A DNA stretch of 64,000 bases from Ostrinia nubilalis (lineage: Eukaryota > Arthropoda > Insecta > Lepidoptera > Crambidae), in contig NC_087090.1 in assembly GCF_963855985.1 (NCBI RefSeq), positions 13,328,501 through 13,392,500 of the forward strand, given 5' to 3'. The translations under genes and the position numbers were made by a program. Positions 1-12,666 of this stretch are shown one piece after another (position 1 is the stretch's first letter; each line of letters begins with the position of its first letter). Under the pieces are notes generated by a model. The model was not told where the DNA came from, did no database searches, and was given only the letters and a program-made list of their open reading frames with translations.

Positions 1-2690
1 TTCATCTTAAGCTCGATCTTCGCTCGCCGCGAGTGCAAGTTTGTTCATTATTTTTACATGTCATTGTGCAAGTGACGTGAAGTGTTTCATTTCCAAATAT
101 GACTCTAACCCGGGGAATTAGGGTCGGTATTGCTGTTGATGCGTCACTAGGGTGTATCTGGTGAAATTATGATGCAGTCTTTATTCGTGAGCCGTCGGGA
201 GCGGTTGCAGTAATCACCGCGTATCTCCAGCCAGGGGTGGGCTGTGAATAGAGCCCTAATGAACTGGATTTAGGAGTTTTTGTGCCGGCGACTCGTCAGC
301 TCGAGGTGCAGCCGAGCAATTATGACCGACTAAACAAACGTGGCCCGGTACGAGCGGAGCCTTTCAATTAATGAAAACTACTGTATCGAGGTTTTTTGGC
401 CTAATTGCAAGGTTATGTAGGTACGAGTAGTTAGCTATTCTTCGTTGCTGCCGGGAAGCAAACTTTTAGGTTTTCTTTTTCAGCGAGAATGAGTAAACTT
501 TTGAAGATAGTGTAGAGCTTTTAGAAGCGAATCTAAATAGCACTATAAATTGATAATTTAGAAAACGACATAAGTTTTAATTATATTGGTAAATATTGGT
601 AAAATGAGCAAGAAGTAAATCTTTCAAGTAAACAAAAATAACGCATACTAAAATTGCTACACAGCGCTAAAATAATTTAACAATCTATTGGAAGGGATTT
701 CCTTCAAGACCACTCACGAGCAGATCGCCTTAGCGGTGGCATAGCAGCCGGTCAGTGATCGATCAGCAGCCCAGATTGATGGGCCATTCTCTAAGGCTTA
801 CCTACCTACTTACCTTGCTATTATGTTGGCAGCTCCACGATGGAAAAATACGGTAGGGCCATTGCTTGTGTTACGTCACTGGAAAACTTGAGAAAAATAA
901 TAGGCTATGACAACATGACAACATTTAAGAAAAAATTATGAGACATTTCCTTTCTTGGTAGTAAAAGTACAACGTGTCATCGTGTGTAAGAATGTAAAAT
1001 AGTTAGCGAGAAAAAATGTCACAAGACATCTTTTAGTCCGCTTTACCTTAAAATCTTTTATCCATCACACGATTAATAAATCTTATCTATGTGTTTCTGA
1101 TGACACCATGAGCACTCTCAAGGTAAAAATGACAATTTAGAAATCAGATCTAAGACTCAGTTTTTTCAGTTACTTACCTATTTTCTTTGACAAATCACTC
1201 GTAAGCTGTACAGCAATAAAATGATTCATGATGTGCTAAATCTTTAAAGATAAGTTTACCCTATAATTATTGCAACTAAAGAGTGAGCCTGCTGCATTCG
1301 CTTAAATTACGTATGTGGCATCGCATCGAGTGGCGACCTTCTTGGAACATCCAATCGTTGTTAATCTTCTTAGTGCGGGGCGAGCGGAATCATTTGGAGC
1401 CTAAGCACCTAATATGCTTAGATAATAAAAGGTTTCGCAATTGTTGGGACGCTCTGTAAGAGCTACTTACTGGAACCACGAGTACGTGGTTACCCGGAAT
1501 AACTTCTTCCTGGTACTGCTGTTTTTATTTCATTATTGCGGAAAATGACGCTTTAAATTGTCCAACCATAATATTCTGTGAAATCAAAGTAAATATTTTG
1601 TCCAATATTCAGCTTCGTCAATCTCTATCACATATGTGACTCGACTTAGAAACAGCTATCGTTATACATAGAACGAAGCTATTATCTACATACATCTAAA
1701 ACACATGCACAGTTACGCGTGCTCACTATACTGTCGTGTTCTCACTGACAAAAAGGCGTAACGATGCCAAATTGGTTTGCAAGATAGTGATCTTTAGGTG
1801 AGTGGGGATAAGGGGTTTTATTCTTTGCTGAAAGAAAGCGGCTGCAAAAGATGAGACTGTTCTTATTTATTTACGGTGCGGCGAGCGAAGTGGAGCGAAG
1901 ATGATATGAATGATAAATGACCCTCGCCCCCCCTCCCCCGCTCACGTGAACACGCGGCGTGAGATATTCTCCTCATTCTGGATGTCTACTTATGTCTGGC
2001 CCGTGAACGTGTGATAACTGGCTGAATAGTGGAGAACACGTGACGAATGTTGAGTACTGGCTGGCGATGAAATTATTTATTACTCTTCAACTTTTTGGAC
2101 TACTAATAATACATAATTTTAATTATGTACCCACTAGAAAAGGTTTCTGCAGTGTATCACGCGTTACTGTAATACATTTTATTAGGTAGGAAACACGTTG
2201 ACAATAACGTAAAATTTTGAATCCATGAAAATGCCATATATAAGCTAACCAATTGTTTTTGGTAGTGGAAAAATACGAAAAATGTAAAGAAAAACAAAAA
2301 ATCTGAAGAAGAATAATTCAATAAAGGGACAGAATTTTTTTTCTTGATTTTTCTATTGATAAAGCTCCGACTCTACAAACGATAGAGATTCGTAGTAGGT
2401 AGTTATCTCTAAATATTTCGGTAGTAGGTATTCAGTGAAAAATAATCTCTCAGTACACTTAAAGATGGTGCTTAATTTTATATTCACGTGGAAAATGTAT
2501 ACCTATTCAGTTGCTAATAATAAATGATGAAGACCCACATGACAAAAATAGATTTTGAATTTTCGTAAAGATATTTAGATAATGTGCTGTGTATGTATCA
2601 CTGGAACAGGAAAAGGATTATCTTGTCAGAAAGAAACGGTTTCTTATGTAAACGAAAGCGGAGTAAACATAGAGCCCGCATCAATCTCGG
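1..2690. other. Non-coding stretch, no gene recognised
   Basis: I see no coding region, RNA gene or complete mobile element here. The first 360 bases are slightly GC-richer and contain scattered CpG. The rest is AT-rich with homopolymer runs and many TAGGTA/TACCTA words, which are common in lepidopteran intergenic DNA. Around 1921-1960 there is a C-rich tract followed by CACGTGAACACGCGG, a possible E-box-like site. Nothing shows a splice-bounded exon. Confidence 0.5.
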
Positions 2691-2699
2691 CGTCTAGCC

Positions 2700-2935
2700 G
2701 GAGTCATCGGAGCTAAACGGATTTTTCAAGCCAATGGCCGCGCATCAGCACGCGTGACGCGCCGCGCGATTGGCCAACACTTTTTGTTCCATTTTCGAAT
2801 CCTTTGTTTTTATTGGTTGACACTTAGCTAAGACAAAGGGGCGATGCGCTGTGTGAGTGCGGCCCGTATGCATCCCGCCTGTGTGCGTTAAGGAGACGGG
2901 ATGTAACGTAGGTAAGGCGTGGGACGGTCGGGTCA
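2700..2935. promoter_or_regulatory. CpG-rich island with three CCAAT boxes
   Basis: This island is GC- and CpG-rich against AT-rich flanks. It holds three CCAAT boxes: CCAAT at 2731-2735 and ATTGG (reverse orientation) at 2769-2773 and 2812-2816, spaced about 40 bp apart. Regularly spaced CCAAT boxes are typical NF-Y promoter sites. No TATA box or clear initiator can be fixed. A 63-codon reverse-strand frame across 2745-2936 is best explained by low stop density in GC-rich DNA. A promoter or enhancer is inferred; direction is unknown. Confidence 0.35.
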
Positions 2936-3383
2936 TGTGAGTACGTGTTTCGGGTCTTGATTTTGATGTAGGTACGGCCCTCGCATCCTGCCTACATGAG
3001 ATGGAGTGGACTGTTTATTTTTATTGATTATGTACGACGTACCTAGAGGGGTTTTCGTTCGAGTAATGGATAGCTGGATGATATACTTTCGCTATAGAAT
3101 TGTAGAGACTGATGTTTTAAGTGGAAAGTGCCTACAATGTTAAGTCTCAAGTTTGAGCACTGTTTATTTAGTGTAGGATAACTAAGTTAAGATCTTCAAT
3201 TAGATCGGTACACAGGTCACGACGTTATTTAGTTACTTCTAACAATGCTGAACTTAAGGCCGACTAGGTGTCTGCCGATCCGCCAGTCACAAGAACTGAC
3301 TGAAAATAATTCAAGTTCACCTCCAGACGGGTGCTATGATTAATGACGAGGATTATTCAATTAAAGGCGCGCCAGGTGACGGT

Positions 3384-3422
3384 GGGGGCGGGAAATGGGG
3401 GGTTGGGAAACGGGGAGGTGGG
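3384..3422 (+). other. G-quadruplex-prone G-tract cluster
   Basis: Six runs of three to six G lie on the + strand within about 39 bases, separated by loops of 1-4 bases (runs at about 3384-3388, 3390-3392, 3397-3402, 3405-3407, 3412-3415 and 3419-3422). This meets the usual G3+N1-7 rule for an intramolecular G-quadruplex with spare tracts. An AscI-type palindrome GGCGCGCC lies just upstream at about 3366. Function is unknown. Confidence 0.7.
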
Positions 3423-3429
3423 AAGGTCC

Positions 3430-4642
3430 TTTATCTTCGCCCGCTACTTAATCAGGGTTGCCAATCATCTGCTCTTAGACAGACTGCATGACGTGATAGC
3501 CAAGCTAGTTAGTGTTTCTCTCACAGACCCTAAATGTAGCTCTACATATGAACTCTGAACTGACTTCTGTAATATCAAATTTCGTTCTTATAGGTACTCT
3601 TAAATTGTACACGGGTTTTGATGTATTCGAGAAAGCGTCGGCAAAATTCGATCTGACCTCACCTCACACTTACAGGCCCAATTTTTTCCATTCCCCTGGA
3701 ATGGCTGTCCAATCATCCTACTTTTGGTAGCCCTAGCTACTTCGCCAACCCTGAATTAGCTTAGGCTTAGCCGGTACACGTTTCCCGTCGATAGGGCAGA
3801 CGTTCATTTGTTTGTCTTTTTCAAGCTGACGTCTTTGTGCGGATGAGGCGATACCGCGTGTAACAGGTTAGCGGGAAGAAATTGGATGGCCTTTCTCTTA
3901 TGCACTCGCCTTTTTGTATTGCGCTTTCAATTTAGATGGCTGGTGGAGTGGAAAAGGGATTAGATGTTGTTAATGTTTCTTGTTGATATAAACGGAGGAA
4001 AAGATAAAAATGGCAGAGAAATAAGTGTTATTCCAGTCTTCAGCTTTTTTGTTGTGATTTTTTTCTCTGTTGAGAAGCTTCAATATTTTTTTAATCAGCA
4101 TCTCTATCTAGAAATGCCCGTTTCAGAACATGTATTTAGCAAGATAGAACTCTCCTACTAATGTTCAGAAGTGGCTATACTCTACTTATCTATATCTAGT
4201 GTGTTTAAAAACACATTTTAACACAGCACCAAAAAGGTTACAATACAAGTACCACCCTTCAGCAAAAATAATCCGTATTTTTTTCAGGTGTTCAAAATAC
4301 GTGGATTGAGACGAAGGCAGCCATAATAAGGCCCCGGGACTGGGCTAAAAACAAAAAGCACTAAAAATACAAGCTCGCATATTTATTGCGGTGTTTTGGA
4401 AGTCAAATGTGTTCCCGTGAGAGTGAAATGTTTTCATAATTCGGAAAAGTGCGACCTTTCGATGTAAAACAAAATGTCCGCTGGCGTACAAGTTGTCGAG
4501 GCGCGGTAGGGATGTCAGTTCACATGTTATCGATATCGATTGCAAAAGATAAATTATAATGTTTTTGGATTTGGAATAGATTAAGCATGAAAGCATGAAG
4601 GATGAAAAATCATACTTTGAAGACATTATAGGCTTTGGAAAC
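3430..4642. other. Non-coding stretch
   Basis: Only short frames without recognisable similarity occur here (71 codons at 3343-3558, 72 at 3512-3730, 93 on the reverse strand at 4345-4626). They overlap one another, lack splice-like borders and have no recognisable motifs, so I do not call them genes. A pyrimidine-rich CAG at 4275-4287 resembles a splice acceptor, but no plausible exon follows. Confidence 0.4.
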
Positions 4643-4645
4643 TAA

Positions 4646-4792
4646 CGCCCGTATTCACAAACGACGCTTGCTTAAGTGAAGCAGCAAATAGAACGCACTG
4701 CGTTGAATTCATTCTCTGTGATTGGTTCATGTGTCACCCTGTGCGTCCACGCGCACTGTGAGACCTCATAGTAATGTTTGTGAATACGGGCG
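4646..4792. mobile_element. TWA-flanked MITE (Harbinger-like), copy 1
   Basis: A 147-bp non-autonomous element with terminal inverted repeats reading CGCCCGTATTCACAAAC at the left and its complement at the right. It is flanked by a perfect TAA target duplication (4643-4645 and 4793-4795). The 3-bp TWA duplication is the signature of PIF/Harbinger transposons, and the length and lack of coding capacity make it a MITE. A second, shorter copy lies at 39330-39453 and shares the ends plus the 'GAGGTCTCACAGTGCGCG' inner block in the opposite orientation. Confidence 0.85.
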
Positions 4793-4799
4793 TAAATTA

Positions 4800-5705
4800 T
4801 TTTCACTGGAAGTCAATTAGGAGGAGCGAGCAGAAGATGTAGATTGTGATGATGATGGTCCTGAAAATGTGGATATACGATGTTTCTTACAAACGTTACT
4901 TATTTGGAATTATGGCATTGTTACAATGATTTGAAGATCACAAATTGCTATTATCATCAAAATTATGTTATCACTACAATTTTGAACCTGTAAAAATCCC
5001 CTTTTACACGACATGCAGTGTAAAAGCGTACCCAATGATAAGTTTATAACGGCTTTGCGATACCAGCTAAAGCCTCGAACACTCCGCTCCACGCATCCCT
5101 CGCGACACGGGGTTGCGTTGTGATAAATATTTGCGATTTATTTTATACGGCCATTTTTGAGATCGCTGCGAAGAGGCAAATGGCACCGCGCCCACCAGAG
5201 CGGCACCGAAGTTCCGAAATAAAAACACGTTTAACTTTGTGTTAATATTATATTGTGCCATTATTGCCCCATTTATTATAATCCCGCGGAAGGGACGGGG
5301 TTGAGAGTTCGCGTAATGGACGTTTTGTTTGGGAAAAACAATTTTTAACCAGTCGTTAGATTTCCACGAACCGGTCGGAAGGGAATAATTTTTCAACGGG
5401 TATTTTACGCGTTGTAAATGCGTGCTACAATCTGAGTTTTGACGAGTTTTTTTCAGGTGATGTGAAATTTATTTCCATGAAAGGCACAAAGTGACTAGTT
5501 TGCAGGGAAATATACAGAGGACCAGTGAAACACCATGAAACAGCTAAGTATATCTTTGTAAATTACAGCTTTAAGTATGGTGAATTGAATACGAATAGTG
5601 TGAACTAGGTCAAGATGGTGAAACAGTGCACGCAAGCAATAAGAATACGCACTAAATGTCTCTAGAGTCCGGGTGTGACTTTTGTTGTTAACTTTAGTAG
5701 TACGT
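4800..5705. other. Non-coding stretch with a GC-richer block at 5090-5400
   Basis: No gene recognised. The block at about 5090-5400 is GC-richer, with CpG and few stops on the reverse strand (109-codon frame 5067-5396), and looks like a short conserved non-coding island rather than an exon. Flanks are AT-rich. A pyrimidine tract plus CAG near 5447-5456 is splice-acceptor-like but leads into a sequence quickly closed by stops. Confidence 0.35.
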
Positions 5706-5709
5706 AAAT

Positions 5710-5898
5710 ATGTTCGTTCGTTCGTTTCAGCCGAAAGCCGTCCACTGCTGGACAAAGGCCTCCCCCAAGGATTTCCACAAAGACCGGTCCTGCGCCACTC
5801 GTATCCAGGCACATCCCGCGACCTTCACCAGATCGTCGGTCCACCTAGTGGGGAGGCCTGCTCACGCTACGTCTTCCGGCTCGTGGTCGCCACTCAAG
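5710..5898 (-). mobile_element. Retroposon fragment with GAAC tail (CCAGCAGTGGACG family)
   Basis: On the reverse strand this reads through ACCGACGATCTGG, GGACCGGTCTTTGTGG, GGAGGCCTTTGTCCAGCAGT and GGCTGAAA, and ends in a tandem GAAC tail (seen on + as GTTCGTTCGTTC at 5710-5723). A homologous copy in the opposite orientation is at 9895-10064. I recognise this as a very common lepidopteran repeat and take it as the 3' end of a non-LTR retrotransposon (RTE-like is my guess) or a SINE using that tail. Overlapping 60-105-codon frames here are decayed remnants or chance, not host genes. Confidence 0.75.
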
Positions 5899-5899
5899 A

Positions 5900-6649
5900 A
5901 CTAATGAAAAAATATGTAATAATAATATAATTATACTAAATTATTTCAATTGAAATAGAATATAATTGCTTACGATACCTCGTAACCAGTTACCACTGTA
6001 AGTAATAATTCAAACTAAAACCATCTCAACATGTTTTTAAAACTTGCAAATCAAAACCACAGCAAATGAGTTGTCGAAAGAGCAACAATGCGGCCTCCAG
6101 CCGTAGAGTATCGACCGCGGGCGTCCCAGTTCGGGCGCGCTGCACAAAAATCATTAATTACCCACCGCCCTGCCATTCACCTTAATCATTATGGTCGTTA
6201 TGGTGTATTTATTAAATTAGCCGTTTGTTTAGGGTCGTGTTCAATGTTCATGTCCGCAAACATTGAGTTGTATGTCGCTTCAAAATCGCTTAAAAATTAA
6301 TGACAGTCTACATAGGCAGCAAGAATGCAAAATTAAAATAATATTAAGTTAGTCTAATAACATTCGCTATCGGATCTCCTCTGGATATTTGAAAGACACA
6401 AAATTATCAAAAAATGCTTAAAATAATCTTTGTAAGTGAAAAGTCTTCTTTAACCCTTTGAAAGAGGTACCGAGGTCAACATCATAAATAGTTGTTAGCG
6501 CTATTTTACAACAAAAATGACAAACTCGATGTACACAGATTGTATCTACCAAGTGTTTCGTCATAGTTGTCATACATCTTACCAAGTAACCAAAATAAAT
6601 GTGTGTAAAGTCATAGAATTAATATATTTTTGAAATCAAGCTTTAAGTC
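5900..6649. other. Non-coding stretch
   Basis: AT-rich DNA with a small CpG-containing block at about 6085-6190. No coding region, RNA gene or repeat end is recognised. Confidence 0.4.
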
Positions 6650-6925
6650 CCTGTTCCAGTTTCACTGCGCACGACATCAGGACAATATGGACTGTAGTCA
6701 GTACTACGAAGAAGCAGCGCAAGAAACTCAGTCACTCTCTCGTAGATGGGGTCCTTATTGTAATTCCAGAATATATGCAGGTATACATATACATACTATG
6801 TAGAGTCCTCTCTCGCCCCAGGGCCGGGGGCGTCGAGCCACCGAGTGCCATCCGTCGGCCGCTTCAAGACTTGTCAATGTCGAACTGAGCAAGAAGGTCA
6901 GGTGCCTGGCTTCAATTTCAGATCT
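6650..6925. repeat. Probable decayed interspersed repeat
   Basis: The stretch contains GAAGAAGCAGCGCAAGAAAC followed by CTCAGTC near 6709-6740, and a GC-rich block with GTCGAGCCACCGAGTGCCAT near 6832. Both word sets are familiar to me from dispersed lepidopteran repeats (probably LINE 3' regions), but I cannot define the ends, tail or target duplication. Identity and borders are tentative. Confidence 0.3.
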
Positions 6926-6929
6926 AGGG

Positions 6930-9890
6930 TGAAAAGTAAAAAAAAAACAATCTTCAAAATTTCCATTATTGTAGTGGTTAATTGTTAAGATTTTCTTCCC
7001 TTTCCATATTCCAAGTTAGATTTAAGAGCCAAGAATAAATTAATAGATTTGGTAATTGCTACTTTTAGTTTCAGAATGAAGAAAATAAATAATATTGTAA
7101 TATTACCCTTCTGACAAGATATTTAAAGCATTTTTATAAATAGTAGATTTGTCACGTAAATCTTAAATCTAATTTTATCAGTGAGGGGAAAGCTTCAGAA
7201 TTATTGTCTCAAATTGATGTAAATTGTAACCGGTAACTGCGGGTGGCATTTTCTGTACATTTTTTTGCATTTCGATTAATCATAACTTATAATTGACACT
7301 TTGTCCACTGCCAAAATGTGCACTTTTTGTAAATATCGCTACAAAATTGTACAATACTGGGAGTAATGAATGAATAGCATACTGATGTAGCGTGGGTGGG
7401 AAGTGCGGGCGCATTGGAATGCATTAGTGCCGTTTCCGGGGAGGCCTTGTAGCTTTTTAACCGATGCGAAGTCAGGGCGATATTGGCTGAGATTGGCTAC
7501 GCACAATTTATAGCTATTGTTATAAGATTCATAACTAAAATAGGGCCAGCGATCAGTCATCGTTACCTACATTTTCAGCCGACAAGAGACTACTGCAAAT
7601 GATTTTAATTAACAAACTGCAGAATATATAACTTTACCTACATACTTTTTGGATCACACAATCATGTTGCACAGCTTTTAGATGTAGCGCTGAAATTTAA
7701 CCCTTGAATGCACACGTAACATTTGAAAAAAGTGGGCCAGTGATAAAGTTGAATTTAAATATTTATTTTGCCTCAGTAACTCCTTAATCAAAAAGGTTGG
7801 AAATAAAAAAAACATCATTAATACACTTCAAGGCCGGGGGCGAAAAATACTTTTTAAATTCTCGTAACTCCGAGACGCGGGTAGGCCTTAACGATAGAAG
7901 GGTAGTATTTCCGGTTCCTGTCGGGGGAGGGAGGGCCGGTCCTCTTTGTGTTGCGATAACCGGAAGCCGAGGGCTCTAAGGACGGAGGGTAATGTCAACT
8001 GTAAGGTATTTTAAGTTTCTTCCCGTAGTGTTGATTACTGGGTTTTAATGTGATTCGACGAAAGTAACGATGTCATTAGTTGTGGGCGCGGGAAACAGAA
8101 GTAACAAGTTTCTAGTGGAAGAAAAATATTGTGTTAACATTATAATCCTTTAAAATTTATGGAAGTAAGTATTTAATGATACTTAATGTAATTTTTTCAT
8201 TAGGCTTACCTATTAATTTTAAGAAACTATACCTACTTAATCTTACCTAAAAACTTTTATCCATACATCCTAAAAATGCCGAAATACGTCTTACAAATCA
8301 CAATAAACATACAATGATCTTATTTATTACTTTAAGAAAGCCATTTCACATTAGGAATTGTAATTTAATGTTCTGAATAAACGATTATTTTTGCTGTCTT
8401 ATAGTTGTAAGACAAAAAAAGTAGTTCTTCTCTATCTATCGTCAAAACACTAGCGCACTTACAGCTTAGAAAACAATTCGCAAGATGGACCGTCGAGCAC
8501 TCACGGGTTAAATGGGTACTTTTACCTCGAACAATAATAATTTTAGTTGGAGCAAGTGCACCAATAATGGCGACAATTTCCGACGATTAGCCGATGGACG
8601 ACGGTTTTTACTGGACACGGCAAAAATGGAGCTAATGACGAGCCACTTGTCGTAATGGCGCAGATTACGCCGTGCTAGCGACTGAAGCGACTTTAGATAA
8701 ATAAACCTAAGGCAGCGGCCATTTTGTTTATTATTTCCTATCATTTTAACGTCGAGATGATTTACTTAGTCTGTAAATGTTCAGTTCAGAGATATTAATG
8801 AAATTTTCAAACATAAATAATTTTTAAATTCGTGTCACGAAAAATCCATAAAATCATATTATTTACAAGCTCGCAAATATATAAATAGGACGGCCTAGTA
8901 AACACCATTAATGTGAGGTCCTCATTGTTGTTGTGGTTGAACCCACAAGATAGAAGAAGCCACAAAAGACCCTCAATATATTTTTACTACTTGTAGCTGA
9001 ACAACCAAATTATTTTTGACTCCTGAAATAAATGTGAATGGTGTCAACGTGCCTATTACCATAACATTATTTTTTATTTAGTCGTATATTTCACTTGTGG
9101 CGAAAATATCAATCGACGCGACACAATCCACGGCGGAAGTCGGCACTCGCGACACGACTTATCCATTTGTCGCGCGACCTGCGCACCGCGAAAGGGGTTA
9201 AAAAGTGCCCACTATACCCTGAGCCACAAACTCGTGAGCTGGGTTCTAAAATTCGAAACTTAAAATAAAACAAATGACTATATTTGGCCGTAAATGACCA
9301 TTCTGGTTCAAGTAAAATTGCATTATTTTGTAACAAGATTGCGCGCTATTATAAATAAAATGTTTATTTTAAACTTTTCGATTTTATCTTGTAGTATGTA
9401 GCCCCTGCAGCTGCGAATGAGCCGTGCTCTGCCTGTGCTACGAAAGTATCTACCAGTTGGTCTATCAGTAAAATTATTATAAACAAAAAGGTCAAGGAAC
9501 CGTAGATCCTATGAGGCTGAAATCAGCTAGTACTTAAATGCTGTCAAAAATATGGGCTCAAAATTCCACGTTCCAATTTTGCTACAGACTTGATATAAGT
9601 AGTAAGATATAAATAATCAAGTCTCGTTTCGAATGATATTTAGTATACGATTACTATATTTGTTTCATATAAACATCAGAAAGTATACAGCTTTGGAAGG
9701 TCAAGCCGCACTGGCAGGAAGCCTATCGATGGCGCGCCATTACGAGTGATTTCGTTCGAGAGGGAACGTATACGTGGAGAGGAGGCAAGTATGCGTGGAG
9801 ATTCAAATGGAATATTAATTACTTTTGTATTTTTATGGAAAATACGAGCGTAGCACATATCATGTAGAACTGATGGGCATTAAAGCAGAA
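6930..9890. other. Non-coding stretch with a GC-richer island at 8500-8750
   Basis: No gene recognised. Most of the region is AT-rich. Two patches stand out: 7840-7990, with GGCCGGGGGCGAAAAATAC and GGGAGGGAGGGCCGG, and 8500-8750, a CpG-containing block with repeated ATGGCG/CGACGA words and low stop density. These may be conserved non-coding elements. The short frames at 7339-7560, 8508-8744 and 9109-9336 show no protein features I recognise. Confidence 0.35.
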
Positions 9891-9894
9891 AAGT

Positions 9895-10064
9895 GCTCGA
9901 GTCGGGAGGCGTAGTGTAGGCAGGTCTCCCTCTAGGTGGACCGACGGTCTGTTCTGGTCACGGGAAACACCTGGATGCGGGCATTGCAGGACCGGTTTAT
10001 GTGAAAATCTTAGTGGGAGGTTTTTCCAGCATTGGACGTCATTTGGCTGAAACAAATGAATGTA
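9895..10064 (+). mobile_element. Retroposon fragment (CCAGCAGTGGACG family), copy 2
   Basis: Same family as 5710-5898 but on the + strand. Shared blocks include GTGGACCGACG, CACCTGGATGCGGGCATTGC, GCAGGACCGGT and TGGGAGG...CCAGCATTGGACG, then TTGGCTGAAAC and a short degenerate tail (AAATGAATG). Divergence from copy 1 is considerable, so it is an old insertion. A reverse frame at 9819-10055 lies within it and is not a separate gene. Confidence 0.7.
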
Positions 10065-12542
10065 AAATGCTATAGTCCTATGCTCAAAAATAATAGGTGT
10101 GATTTCGCACTGAAAAATTGATCATCTAATAGCTATTTTTTTTTTATGTTTTCATAAAATTTGATACACGCGCGTTCCTGAGCACTATCGGTCATCATAG
10201 AGCCTCCGAGGTAAAGGTTGCCATTCACTAAAGCAAGGAATAAATAAGAAAGCCTTCAATCGCTGTCAGCCGGCCTTTGGAACCTGCATGATAGATGGAG
10301 GCGAAATTATCGCGCAGGTGACTTTGGCGCTGTTTCAGAAAAAAAACATTGATTCTGGTAGCAAAGTACCAGTTAAAAAAAGATATCAAAGACACTATTT
10401 TATTTATGCAATATTTTCAGCTGTAAGTTCACACTATTTTATGTCCAATGACCCATGTTTTACACTAAAATGTATATTAGAGAGTTCTCAGCAGTCTACT
10501 CAGGTTTCACGGGATAAAGTTCTTGATAAATTCATTAGCTTAGTTGAACTTTCTCGATTAAAAGGTCCTGGACCTACTTATTGTTCATCACAAAATTTTG
10601 GGGATAAGCTACTCTCTAGTGAGACACAGAGCCGTGATATTTGGTTTTCTAATATGTGTGAGGCAAGATTTATTGTCATCAGTCCACAGAATCATTATTA
10701 GGCTCTCTTGAAAAATCTGTTAGGGATTTTATTTAAACTTTTTGATATAACTGGAAAAGAAAAAACTTCAGTGCCTATCTCTTGCGAGCTGCAAAACTAC
10801 GAGCTCCGATTTAGGTAGGTAAGCAAGCAATATGTTTCAAGAGAAAAAACTTGGTCATCCCCATTTTAATTACACTAGTCCAGAACAGAACCTTTCCCAT
10901 AACTCGGCCAGGCCGGGCCGGCGCGCTATAACCGTATATCTTGTCTTTGTAAGCCGGTATTTATGGCCACCCTTATTTTTATTTTAATGCTGATGCGGAC
11001 GGTGCCGCGGAGTCTCGCCGAGCGACTAATCTCTTGGACACCCTGTTGGCCACTGACATTTTTGGCTATGAAATCGAGCTAGCTTTTGCTGCGAAGTTGC
11101 AAGTTGGACAGTTAGGCACCTTTTTATTTTTGGGATTGTCACTTTTAATTTAATGTGCTTAATTCTCGTGAAGTAACTGCTTATAATCTGTTGTGTTTAG
11201 AGTGGCTTACAAAGGAGAAATGTATAATTGTGTAACATCATCCCGACTGCACCCTTTTTATCGTAGAGTTTGTGAGTTCAAAATAATACAACACTGTTAT
11301 TTGTTTAGACATATATGGCAAAAACAAAGAAACAAGTTATGTATCCATGTTTATTATACACTATAATGTAACACGTGCAAAACTTGTTTTTATAAAGGCC
11401 TTTAATAAACCTTCTAGTTCTACAGAAATGTTATTTTTTGCTAGTTCAAAAATTCGCTCACTAGAAGTCCCTTAGGTGCAGATGTTGTTGAGCACAGTCT
11501 ACAAATTCCTACGACACCAAAACAAATATTCCAAAAATTACAATACAATAACCATCACATCATTTCCTCGCCAAACCAAAGCCCTAAAATCTCCCCTAAC
11601 CGAATCAAAAATAATTTTCAAGGAACAGGGTTGCCAATATTTCACGGCCATAAGTTTCCGATACATGAATTTTATTAAGTCCCTGACGGAGTGTTTGTTT
11701 CACGCGTCACCAGTGCCACAGCCAGGCTTGGGGTGCGACTTCTGTGAGTGACAAGGTTTGCAATAAAATTTCATAATTACGCCGGCTTAATTAATCGTCG
11801 GTTTTGAGGTCTAATGCAAGTTGAATTAAAGTTTTAATTGATTAGTCAATTGATGGCGAGCGAAGTGAATGACAGACTATTTGATAGGAATTTATGAATG
11901 GTAAATTAATTAGTTATTTACTAAAATGTGTTTTGAAACCTAAAATGTATTTGTTCGTTGAAAGCTGCGCTATTTTCGTGTTTTATAGGATTGAAATGTA
12001 TCCCTTATAATATGCCTTGAGGAACCCAAGTCTTTTAGGACAAACTGAAATAGACATGACTGATATAAAAAGAGCATGTAAAAATACAGATTCTTATTTA
12101 CTTATAAATAAATCATACCAAAATAGGTATAAAACTTTTCTTATAAAGCTGCGTAAATATTTATAAGTCTTCGTTATTTGCTCAAGGGTGACTGGAAGAT
12201 TCCTAACTTCGCCGAGGGAAATTGGCTGAAAAAATCCATTGCAAAATAAAATCGAAGAGCAGCTTCCGAAAGTTATCGAAGTTCCGAACAATCCATTACA
12301 CTGAGTTGCGCAAAAAATTCACTTGGAAGCCCCGGGACTTATTATTTTGAGTGAAAACATCTCAGCCCCGACGCCTGGCAAGTTTACCCCTACATCTAAT
12401 GATAAACATGTTATTGCGAATTTGTTTTATTAAGAGTTATTTTTCGTAGATAAATTGTAATGGTACGTTACGTTATAGTTTTAAGACCTTACGAGCACTC
12501 AATGAAATGACAATCCTCAATTTGCACGTTGAGTGTAATCAC
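10065..12542. other. Non-coding stretch with an unexplained 137-codon frame
   Basis: An ATG-started frame runs 10288-10701 (+) for 137 codons. It shows no domain I recognise, no repeat homology in this window and no convincing promoter or splice context, so I do not call it a gene. Elsewhere the DNA is AT-rich. A small GC-rich patch at 10900-11060 (GGCCGGGCCGGCGCGC) and a low-stop + strand patch at 11476-11751 are noted. Nothing else is recognised. Confidence 0.3.
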
Positions 12543-12545
12543 TAA

Positions 12546-12663
12546 GGCTGAGTTGCACCACCTAACTTTGACTGTAAATATAACGATAACCGGTGTTTTT
12601 TGTATGGACTTTGACAGATTTTTGACGTTTGTCAAAGTTAAAGTAAGATGGCGCAACCCAGCC
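12546..12663 (+). mobile_element. TWA-flanked MITE, GGCTGAGTTGCACC family, copy 1
   Basis: A 118-bp element with inverted ends (GGCTGAGTTGCACCACCTAA at the left, complement of TGGCGCAACCCAGCC at the right) and inner inverted words AACTTTGAC/GTCAAAGTT around TAACGATAACCGGTG. It is flanked by a perfect TAA duplication (12543-12545 and 12664-12666), which places it with PIF/Harbinger-like MITEs. Three other copies are in this window (27143, 32461, 48844). Confidence 0.88.
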
Positions 12664-12666
12664 TAA

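Noticed and set aside
10288..10701. 137-codon + strand ORF
   Set aside because: No recognisable domain, no promoter or splice context, and composition like the flanking AT-rich DNA; likely chance.
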